From the NCBI GenBank assembly GCA_017610245.1, contig JAFCCK010000042.1:1-7677 (forward strand): 7,677 nucleotides of DNA, in the 5' to 3' direction. Source of the stretch: Candidatus Iainarchaeum sp. GTDB lineage: Archaea > Iainarchaeota > Iainarchaeia > Iainarchaeales > GCA-2688035. Within the stretch, counting starts at the first letter, position 1; every line of letters starts with the position of its first letter. Shown here piece after piece: positions 1 to 7,200 of the stretch. The position numbers were made by a program, and so were the translations under genes. A model generated the notes under the pieces. The model was not told where the DNA came from. It was given only the letters and a program-made list of their open reading frames with translations, and made no database searches.

Positions 1-743
1 TGCTCGCGGACAGCAAGCTGCCGCCTCGTGAGATAGTTGGATTTGATGTAAACGATGCTGCTCTTAAGGAGGCCTCAGAAAAATTAGGCATTTCCATTGC
101 AAAAAGCAATGTGGGCGTTGTTGAAACAAGTGAGATAATCTTTCTGGCAGTAAAGCCGCAAGACCTCAGCAATGTTTTCAAGGAGATAAGGCTCCTTCCA
201 GTGGAAGAAAAGCTATTTGTTTCAATTGCTGCCGGCATTTCCATTGATGAGCTGCAGCGCGGGCTGCCAAATGCAAGAATCATTAGGGTAATGCCGAACA
301 TTGCTTGCTTAGTGCGGGAAACAATGGCCTGCTACACTGCTGCAGCTACAGCAACAGAGAAGGACAAGAACTTTGTTGAAGCGGTTTTCTCCAGGGCAGG
401 GAAAGTGCTGGAAGTGGATGAGGGGAAAATGCATGCTATTACTGCCCTCTCTGGAAGCGGCCCTGGCTTTATTGCTTTCTTTTTGGACGAAATGCAGAAG
501 GCAGCAGTAAAGCAGGGCTTGGGCGAGAAGGAGGCAGAGCTACTTGCAAAGCAAATGCTGCTTGGCACAGCCAAGCTGCTGAGTGAGAGAGGCATCTCTG
601 CAGCAGAACTCGTTTCAATGGTCGCTTCATCCAAGGGAACAACCGAAGCTGGGGTACATTCCTTTGAGGAAAACCGCTTTTCCAGCATTGTTGAGGAGGC
701 AATCAGGGCTGCTGTGAGGAGAAGCAGGGAGTTGGGCTCATGA
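1..743 (+). CDS. proC: Pyrroline-5-carboxylate reductase, 5'-truncated by window edge
   Basis: This enzyme carries out the last step of proline synthesis, the NAD(P)H-dependent reduction of 1-pyrroline-5-carboxylate to proline in the cytoplasm. The frame is open from base 3 to the TGA at 741-743, giving 246 residues. By family length (about 260-275) roughly 20-30 N-terminal residues, including the first glycine-rich dinucleotide loop, lie before the window. Visible family motifs are EIVGFDVN near the start, FLAVKPQD, IRVMPNIACLV, the SGSGPGFIAFFLDE stretch opening the helical dimerisation domain, and the C-terminal ASSKGTTEAG signature followed by AAVRRSRELGS. The usual signature reads SPGGTT or SPKGTT, so Ser replaces the Pro here. 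An ATG at base 108 or later would cut the Rossmann fold, so no internal start is credible. The stop overlaps the proA start by four bases (ATGA), indicating translational coupling. Family identity is very secure; only the 5' end is unseen. Confidence 0.96.
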   Translation, partial: LADSKLPPREIVGFDVNDAALKEASEKLGISIAKSNVGVVETSEIIFLAVKPQDLSNVFKEIRLLPVEEKLFVSIAAGISIDELQRGLPNARIIRVMPNIACLVRETMACYTAAATATEKDKNFVEAVFSRAGKVLEVDEGKMHAITALSGSGPGFIAFFLDEMQKAAVKQGLGEKEAELLAKQMLLGTAKLLSERGISAAELVSMVASSKGTTEAGVHSFEENRFSSIVEEAIRAAVRRSRELGS

Positions 744-1987
744 CTGGGATTGAGGACATATGTAGGAAAGTAAAGCAGGCTTCAATGAAATTGATGGTCT
801 GCAGTACTGAGCAAAAGAATAAGGCTTTGCGCGAGATAGCAAAAGCTCTCAAGGAACGGGAGGAAGCAATCCTGGAAGCCAACAAGATTGATTTGGGGAA
901 TGGTAAAAAGAATGGAATGAGCGAGTCACTGCTTGACAGGCTCGCATTGAACGAGAAGAGGATGAAGGAGATGAGGGACAGTTTGGATGAGGTTATTGCT
1001 TTGAAAGACCCTGTTGGCGAAATTGTTGAAAAATGGAAGCAGAAGGATGGCTTGGAAATATCAAAGGTCAGGGTTCCATTGGGAGTGATTGCATTAATCT
1101 ACGAGGCAAGACCGAATGTTACTGTTGATGCTGCTGCCCTTTGCCTGAAATCAGGAAATGCAGCTGTTTTGCGGGGAAGCAGCTCTGCCCTAAATTCGAA
1201 CAAAGCATTGTGTGAGGCAATAGCAGCGGGATTGAAGAAAGCTGGACTTCACACCGCTAGCGTGCAGCTTGTTGAAGACCCTTCTCATGAATCTGTAAGG
1301 GAGTTGCTCAAAATGAGGTCTCTTATTGATGTTGTAATACCTCGCGGAGGAGAAAAGCTCATAAACTTTGTGGCTGAAAATTCGACAGTCCCAGTTATTG
1401 AAACTGGCACAGGCAATTGCCATATCTTTGTCGATGAAAGCGCAAACCTTGAGAAGGCAGTTGCTGTAGTGGACAATGCGAAAACTCAACGCCCAGCAGT
1501 TTGTAATGCTGTGGAAACAGTCCTGGTGCATTCTGCTATCGCGGAAAAATTTCTGCCAATGATGGCTAAGCGCTTGAGGGAAAAGGGGATTGAGCTTAGG
1601 GGCTGCAGCAAGACAAGAGAAATACTCCCTAGCGCCAGAGAGGCTACCGATGAAGACTATTTTAAAGAATTCCTGGACTTGATTTTAGCGTTAAAGGTTG
1701 TTGGCAGTGTGGAGAAGGCAATTGAGCACATCAACCATTACAGCTCAAAGCACAGCGATGCAATTCTCTCAGAGAACAAGCAAAACATTGGGAAGTTTTT
1801 TAAAGAGGTTGACGGTGCATGTGTTTACAGCAATGCAAGCACGCGCTTCACTGACGGTAACCAGTTTGGCATGGGTATGGAAATCGGCATTTCAACACAA
1901 AAGCTGCATGCTAGAGGACCAATGAGCCTGAAAGAGCTTACATCCACAAAATTTATTATAAGGGGAAACTATCAGGTGAGGAAATGA
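740..1987 (+). CDS. proA: Glutamate-5-semialdehyde dehydrogenase (gamma-glutamyl phosphate reductase)
   Basis: ProA reduces gamma-glutamyl phosphate with NADPH to glutamate-5-semialdehyde, which cyclises to the ProC substrate. The 415-residue product matches the family length (E. coli is 417), so it appears complete. It is a member of the aldehyde dehydrogenase superfamily. Visible motifs are VPLGVIALIYEARPNVTVDA (about residues 112-131), ALCLKSGNAAVLRGSS, VIPRGGEKLI, VPVIETGTGNCH, and the catalytic block TQRPAVCNAVETVLVH with the nucleophile at Cys255. The C-terminal block NASTRFTDGNQFGMG and IGISTQKLHARGPM follow. The ATG at 740 overlaps the proC stop; a GGAG at 728-731 lies eight bases upstream as a plausible ribosome site inside proC. 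The stop overlaps proB by four bases. ProA and ProB are known to cooperate because gamma-glutamyl phosphate is unstable, so their adjacency fits channelling. The gene order here is A then B, whereas proBA is the common bacterial arrangement. No frameshift or missing catalytic residue was seen. Confidence 0.98.
   Translation: MTGIEDICRKVKQASMKLMVCSTEQKNKALREIAKALKEREEAILEANKIDLGNGKKNGMSESLLDRLALNEKRMKEMRDSLDEVIALKDPVGEIVEKWKQKDGLEISKVRVPLGVIALIYEARPNVTVDAAALCLKSGNAAVLRGSSSALNSNKALCEAIAAGLKKAGLHTASVQLVEDPSHESVRELLKMRSLIDVVIPRGGEKLINFVAENSTVPVIETGTGNCHIFVDESANLEKAVAVVDNAKTQRPAVCNAVETVLVHSAIAEKFLPMMAKRLREKGIELRGCSKTREILPSAREATDEDYFKEFLDLILALKVVGSVEKAIEHINHYSSKHSDAILSENKQNIGKFFKEVDGACVYSNASTRFTDGNQFGMGMEIGISTQKLHARGPMSLKELTSTKFIIRGNYQVRK
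1974..1979 (+). promoter_or_regulatory. Shine-Dalgarno site of proB inside the proA 3' end
   Basis: AGGTGA matches the anti-Shine-Dalgarno end of archaeal 16S rRNA (complement GGAGGTGAT) and is four bases before the ATG at 1984. It lies within the last codons of proA. It supports the ATG that overlaps the proA stop as the true proB start. Confidence 0.7.
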
Positions 1988-2763
1988 ACCCAAAAAAAAT
2001 CAAAAGGGTTGTTGTAAAGCTTGGCACCAACACTGTTATCCACAACAACCACTTTAATTTCCCTTTTGTTGAAAGCATGGCAAAAGACATTTCCATGCAA
2101 ATTAGGCAGGGAAAACAGTTTATCTTGGTGTCAAGCGGTGCAATAGGCCTTGGCCTAGAGAAAACGCATTCACACGCCAAAGAGCTCTCCATCGAAATGC
2201 AGCAGGCAATGGCGGCAATCGGACAAAACCAGCTGATGCATAACTATGAATTATCATTCCAGAAGTACAACCAGATTATTGCGCAGGTCCTGCTCACCCA
2301 GCAAAATTTTGAGAACAAGCAAAACTTGAAGAACATGAAGAATACCCTCGAGGGGTTGCTTTCCCTCCATATTGTCCCAATAATCAACGAAAATGATGCG
2401 GTTGCAATAGAAGAGCTTGCCTTCAAAAAGCATTTTTCAGACAACGACATGCTCGCAGCAAGGGTTGCAGCGCATTTGAAGGCGGATTTGCTTGTAATTG
2501 TTTCAGATGTTGGTGGCCTGTTTACGGAAAATCCGCAGAACAGCAGCAAGGCTTCTCTGATTGAGAGGGTGAGGGATATAAGCGAGGTGAAGCCGCTTGC
2601 CAGCGGCAAGAGCCTGTATGGCAGGGGTGGCTTTGCTACAAAGCTGGAAGCAGCAGAGATTGCTTTAAATAGTGGAATCCCATTAATCGTTACAAAAGGC
2701 AAAAATGGCTTCCTGGAAAAAATCCTCATAGGGGGGATTGAGGGAACATTGTTTGAAAGGTGA
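1984..2763 (+). CDS. proB: Glutamate 5-kinase, short form lacking the PUA domain
   Basis: ProB phosphorylates the gamma-carboxylate of glutamate with ATP, the first committed and usually feedback-regulated step of proline synthesis. The 259 residues cover the amino acid kinase fold only. Visible are the N-terminal VVVKLGTNT phosphate-binding strand (Lys12), VSSGAIGLG (about residues 49-57), the glutamate-site block INENDAVA (134-141), FSDNDMLAARVA, the nucleotide-site motif SDVGGLFTENP (from Ser174) and GRGGFATKLEAAEIAL with Lys220. The protein ends directly after the kinase fold at ILIGGIEGTLFER. Many bacterial ProB proteins are about 367 residues because of a C-terminal PUA domain; that domain is absent and the downstream frame is occupied by proS, so this is a natural short form rather than a visible truncation. 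The start is an ATG overlapping the proA stop, with AGGTGA at 1974-1979. Amino acid kinases also include acetylglutamate kinase and UMP kinase, but the motifs and the proA neighbour settle the assignment. Confidence 0.96.
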   Translation: MNPKKIKRVVVKLGTNTVIHNNHFNFPFVESMAKDISMQIRQGKQFILVSSGAIGLGLEKTHSHAKELSIEMQQAMAAIGQNQLMHNYELSFQKYNQIIAQVLLTQQNFENKQNLKNMKNTLEGLLSLHIVPIINENDAVAIEELAFKKHFSDNDMLAARVAAHLKADLLVIVSDVGGLFTENPQNSSKASLIERVRDISEVKPLASGKSLYGRGGFATKLEAAEIALNSGIPLIVTKGKNGFLEKILIGGIEGTLFER

Positions 2764-2764
2764 T
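2758..2764 (+). promoter_or_regulatory. Shine-Dalgarno site of proS overlapping the proB stop
   Basis: AGGTGAT is a seven-base match to the anti-Shine-Dalgarno complement. Its TGA is the proB stop codon. AGGTGA is four bases before the GTG at 2768, the same spacing as the proB site. It decides between GTG 2768 and the earlier TTG 2738, which has only a G run immediately in front of it. A ribosome finishing proB would sit exactly on this site, so re-initiation or coupling is likely. Confidence 0.7.
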
Positions 2765-2767
2765 GCG

Positions 2768-4201
2768 GTGCAGGAAAAAGAGCAGGGCATTACAGTAAAA
2801 AAAGAAAAAGATTTCAGCGAGTGGTACAATCAAGTTGTGCTTAAGGCAGAGCTGGCTGATTACGCCCCAGTAAGGGGCTTTATGGTGATAAGGCCCAATG
2901 CCTATAGGCTCTGGGAGAACATCCAAGCATTCTTCAACAAAGCAATTGAAAAGAACGGGGTAAAGAATGCGTATTTCCCGCTGTTAATCCCTGAAAGCTT
3001 TTTTAGGAGCGACGCAGAGCACGCTGAGGGCTTTGCTCCAGAGCTTGCCTGGATTGAGCAAGGTGACAAGGATGTAGAGGAAAGGGTTGCGATTAGGCCA
3101 ACCAGCGAAACAATAATGTATGATAGCTATGCAAAATGGATTCGCTCTTGGAGGGACCTGCCCCTCAGAATCAACCAATGGTGCAATGTTTTGCGATGGG
3201 AGGTAAAGCAAACCAAGCTGTTTTTGAGGACGCGAGAATTCCTATGGCAGGAAGGGCATTGTGTGTATGCTACAAAAGAGGAATGCGACCGCGAGGTGCG
3301 GTTGTTCCTGAATGAGTACCAGAGGCTTTGCACTGAACTGCTTGCAATCCCAACAATTGCTGGAATGAAAACTGATGCTGAAAAGTTTGCTGGCGCTTAT
3401 TATACCCTAACGCTTGAGGCTTTGATGCCTGATGGAAAAGCCCTGCAGATGGGCACTTCGCACAACCTTGGGCAGGGCTTTGCAAAAGCCTTTGGAATAA
3501 GCTTTTTGGATAAGAATGAGAAGAAAGCTATTCCATGGCAGAGCAGCTGGGGTTTTTCCACGAGATTGATTGGGGCGCTTGTAATGGTGCATGGTGACAA
3601 CAAAGGATTGATACTGCCGCCAAAAATCGCTTACAACAAGGCTGTGATTGTGCCAATTTTCTTCAAGAGGGAAGGGAAAAAAGTTTTGGGAAAAGCGAAG
3701 GAAGTAGCGAAAATGCTTAAACAATTCAACCCGATTCTTGACGACCGTCCTAGCTACTCTCCGGGCTGGAAATTCAATGAATGGGAGCTGAAGGGAATCC
3801 CCATAAGGATTGAAATAGGTCCCAAGGATGTGAAAGCAAAGCAGGTTATCGTGGTTAGAAGGGATACAGGAAAAAAGGAAGCGGTAAAGATTTCCTCGCT
3901 AAAGAAAAGGCTGGCAGAGTTGCTTGATGAAATTCAGGAAAATCTTTACAAGAAGGCAAAATCCTTCCTCGATTCCAATATGATTGAGGTAAAGAGCTGG
4001 GAGCAATTCAAAAAAGGAATCAAAGCCGGGAAAATGGTTTTGGTGCCTTTCTGCTGTTCGGCTGAGTGTGAGAAATCCATTAAAGAGGAAACCACGGCAA
4101 CAAGCAGGTGTATTCTCCTTGACCAAAAGCCTTTCAAGGGGAAATGTATAAAGTGCGGCTCTGAAGCAGAAAAAAAGGTTTACTTTGCAAAGGCTTACTG
4201 A
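2768..4201 (+). CDS. proS: Prolyl-tRNA synthetase, archaeal/eukaryotic type
   Basis: This class II synthetase attaches proline to tRNA-Pro. From the GTG at 2768 it has 477 residues, normal for the archaeal type without the bacterial editing insertion. The N-terminus (TVKKEKDFSEWYNQVV) and VRGFMVIRPNAYRLWENIQ are typical of the family. Motif 1 lies around AYFPLLIPESFF. The proline-site RPTSETIMYDSYAKWI starts at Arg110, the motif 2 region is INQWCNVLRWE through FLWQEGH, and motif 3 is GFSTRLIGALVMVHGDN from Gly262. The anticodon-binding domain starts near residue 293 (VIVPIFFKREG). A C-terminal domain follows with probable zinc ligands among Cys429/430, Cys434, Cys460 and Cys463, and the characteristic VYFAKAY end with terminal Tyr. 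The frame is open to a TTG at 2738, inside proB. GTG 2768 is preferred because AGGTGA lies four bases before it, the same geometry as at proB. Placement directly after proB suggests co-expression with proline synthesis. Confidence 0.97.
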   Translation: MQEKEQGITVKKEKDFSEWYNQVVLKAELADYAPVRGFMVIRPNAYRLWENIQAFFNKAIEKNGVKNAYFPLLIPESFFRSDAEHAEGFAPELAWIEQGDKDVEERVAIRPTSETIMYDSYAKWIRSWRDLPLRINQWCNVLRWEVKQTKLFLRTREFLWQEGHCVYATKEECDREVRLFLNEYQRLCTELLAIPTIAGMKTDAEKFAGAYYTLTLEALMPDGKALQMGTSHNLGQGFAKAFGISFLDKNEKKAIPWQSSWGFSTRLIGALVMVHGDNKGLILPPKIAYNKAVIVPIFFKREGKKVLGKAKEVAKMLKQFNPILDDRPSYSPGWKFNEWELKGIPIRIEIGPKDVKAKQVIVVRRDTGKKEAVKISSLKKRLAELLDEIQENLYKKAKSFLDSNMIEVKSWEQFKKGIKAGKMVLVPFCCSAECEKSIKEETTATSRCILLDQKPFKGKCIKCGSEAEKKVYFAKAY

Positions 4202-4240
4202 TTTTATCTGTTCATCCTAAATGAAAAGATTAATTAACAG

Positions 4241-4284
4241 TTTAATTTATACTATTGGTTAGATTAATATTGTCAAGTGAGGAT
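4241..4284 (+). promoter_or_regulatory. Putative archaeal promoter and short leader of the large surface-protein gene
   Basis: The 83-base gap 4202-4284 is much more AT-rich than the genes beside it and is the only real intergenic space between genes on the plus strand. TTTATA at 4246-4251, within TTTAATTTATA, resembles an archaeal TATA box. The usual 24-27 base spacing predicts transcription starting near 4273. That leaves a leader of about 12 bases holding AAGTGA at 4275-4280, four bases before ATG 4285. No clear purine-rich BRE is visible upstream. The palindrome TTAATTAA at 4230-4237 is probably just AT-rich sequence. The short T run just after the proS stop (4202-4205) is too weak to call a terminator. 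Confidence 0.5.
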
Positions 4285-7200
4285 ATGCAAAAGCTTCCAA
4301 AGATTATGCTGGGGCTTGCCTTCATTCTGGGAGCCCTTCTTATTTTCAATAGCCAGACTAGTTTCTTTACAGCGCTCTTTGCTTTTTCACCCCAAGCAGA
4401 GGTTCAACCATCTGTCCTTTACAGCACCAGCGAGCATCAGATAACATACCATTTTGATTTTGATTATCAGGAATTAGATGGAAAGAGATTAACAATAAGA
4501 ATTTACCTTCCTACCGGGGACTATTACTCTGAACCAGTAAGCATTACACCGAGCGGTTGCGAATGGAAAAGCGGTGTGCTATACGGGGAAAGAGTCGAAT
4601 GCGCAATATATGATTTAGACGAGTTTTCTGTTGGGTTTGATATAAGAACCAAAGAAGACCCGGCAAATATAGCGAGGAGTGAAACCTGGAGAACAGAGAT
4701 TGACCCCCTAGGGGCATTAAAAGATACAATAGAATTAACTGTTGAAATATTGCCCCCAGGGGTTTTGGTTTCCTCCCCTGCCAATGGCTCTACTGTTTCA
4801 GGAACAATAGAGATAATCACAGCAGAGGAATATGGAATTCCCCACTATGTTGAATTTTATTATGGAGACACATTGATAGGGAGAGACAATGAAAGAAACC
4901 CGGATAATACTTGGAGCATTCAATGGGACAGCAGCAGTGTAAGCAATGGCTCCTATGAATTGGAAGCGGTTGCTTGCGATTCTGCCGACAATTGTGACCC
5001 ACAGCCAGACGCAGTAACAGTTGAAGTTGATAATCCAGTCCCTAGCGGGGCAGGGCAGCAGCAAACCTGTTCAATTGAAAGCGTTGAATCGCCAGTTATA
5101 GTGGGTGAGAGCAGCACCATTAGTGTTTCACACAGTGGGTTTACTGCTGCTGTTGATACAGTCAATGTAAGCTGCGGCGATGGCGCTTCTTACAACAACG
5201 ACTTGGCTTGCTCTGCTAATATTTGCACTTTTTCATGCGGTGATTATTCAGTGGATGGCACATTTACAATAACAGTTGCAATTTCTGCTTCTGCTTCGGG
5301 AGAAACAGCTGATTGTGGCAGCGCAACAATCGAAGTGCAGCAACTGCAGCAACCCTTACTAGAAAATAATCCCCCGTCCGCAGAAATTTTAGAGCCGCTT
5401 AGTGGAGAAAGTTTCTCTGTTGGTGAATCTGTGGACTTCCTTGGCGATGGCTCTGACCCCGATGGCGATCCCATTAGCTTTGAGTGGGATTTTGGAGATG
5501 GTGGAGGAGGCACAGGCAAAAATGTAAGCCACAGTTATAGCAGTGGCGGAGATTACCGCATTACACTAATTGTTGTAGACGACAAAGGCGCCTCGGATAT
5601 CGCATCTGTTAATATTTCAATAGAACCAATCAAAGTAAATAATCCCCCAGTGATTAAAGAGATTAAAGCAGAGCCAAGCACACAAAATGAAGGCCAGCCA
5701 ATTTCCTTCAGGGTAATAGCGAGCGACGAAGACAATGATGCTTTAATCTATAGGTGGGACTTCGGCGATGGCAAAACAGGAACGGGCAGCGCAGTGGAGC
5801 ACGGCTATTATTTGCCTCCTGGTGAAACTGAGAGGGCTTTCACGGTTAGAGCTACTGTAAGTGATGGCGCAGCTGAGGACACAGGCTCAATTAAAGTTAT
5901 CATAAAAAAGAGCTATTTCACCATAAGGGTCTTGAATCCCCACTCCGAACCAGAGACCCCAATAGAAAAAGGAGAGGAAATCGCAGTCGAGTTGCATATT
6001 ACAGATGCTGATGGCACGCCTTTGACAGGGCTAAAGCCGGAGGCAAAGATTGAAGGTATTCCTATACAGCTCTCGGAAGAAGGCAACGGCATTTACAGCG
6101 GGAAATTTGATGTTCCATTCCAATTTCCAAATACCGCTATTCTATCCACCAAGGCCAAGGCGCATGTGGCTGGGCAAGAGAGACAGACAAGCACTGCAAC
6201 TACGGTTTATTTTAAGCCTGCAGAACTAAGCATTACAAACTCCTTTGAGGGGAATAAATACTTTCTCGGGGAAAGAATAGAAAGAACAACAGTAAGGCTG
6301 ACTTATCCCGACAAAACAGCAGTAAGCGAGGCGACTGTTAAGGGGGAGTTTTCATGCATTAGAGGGGAATTTGATTTCAACAAAGAAAACGATTATTTCT
6401 CGGCTTTCGTTGATTTGGAGATTAAGGAAAACCATGTGGGCTGTACCCTTGCAATCGAGGCAGGAGATTTGTTTGGAAACAGAGGTAGGGAAACATTCCC
6501 CCTACCAATAAACCTAAGCAATCCCGAATTTAATCTGGTCTTGCTAAAACCCGATTTGGCAAAGGGCAATCTCTTCGGTTATGGTCAGCCATTGGAATTC
6601 CAAGTCAGCATTGAAAGCAATAAAAAAGAGAGATTAAAGGATGTTAAAATCTCTCTGCTTCCGATTGGCGAAAACAAGTTAATTACATTTCTGTTTGATG
6701 AAGAAAAGCAATACTTCACTGCCTTGTTTAGAATGCCCCCAAGGGAGAGCAACAAGCAGCAGATTAGTTTTAATATTGAAGGAGCCGCAACACTCAATGG
6801 CAGAAAATTATTTGATTTGGAAACGATTGATCTGCTATTAACGGATGAGATAGATATTGAATTCAAGTATCCAAGCGAGGGAGCAACTGCTTTAAATCCA
6901 GCATATGGGAACACACTTATCGTTGCATTAACCTATCCGAATGGAGCGACAATAAAGGATGAAACAGTTAACGCTGTGCTGGATGATGAGGGGGAAGAGC
7001 AGCACATAATCCTTGGAAAGAATATTCAAACGGGCTTGTTTGAAGCACCCCTCAGTAAAGAGCTGAGAATGGGCAAATACGTTTTAACCCTCAAGCTTGC
7101 TGAAGAAGCAGGCGGCAGCAAAAAATCAATTGTTGTCAACATTTTCCAGCCATTTAACTGGTGGCTTATCGTATACCTGATTCTGGGCCTATTCTTTCTT

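Noticed and set aside
332..688. Open minus-strand frame of 118 codons across proC
   Set aside because: It is antisense to conserved proC motifs, and its Ser/Ala-rich composition is a codon shadow.
2244..2729. Open minus-strand frame of 161 codons across proB
   Set aside because: It lies wholly antisense to a well-supported kinase gene, is rich in Ser, Phe and Leu as expected from the complement of Lys/Glu/Ala codons, and shows no family motif.
3407..3724. Minus-strand frames over proS
   Set aside because: They cover the conserved motif 3 region of ProRS, have no recognisable domain or ribosome site, and fit no gene arrangement.
4230..4237. TTAATTAA palindrome as a possible operator before the surface-protein gene
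   Set aside because: Such short AT palindromes are expected by chance in an AT-rich spacer, and there is no second copy.
4705..4763. Palindrome CCCCTAGGGG (4705-4714) and the similar CCCCCAGGGG nearby (4753-4762)
   Set aside because: Both lie in coding sequence for Asp-Pro-Leu-Gly and Pro-Pro-Gly turns; two short GC palindromes are not enough to claim an operator or hairpin.
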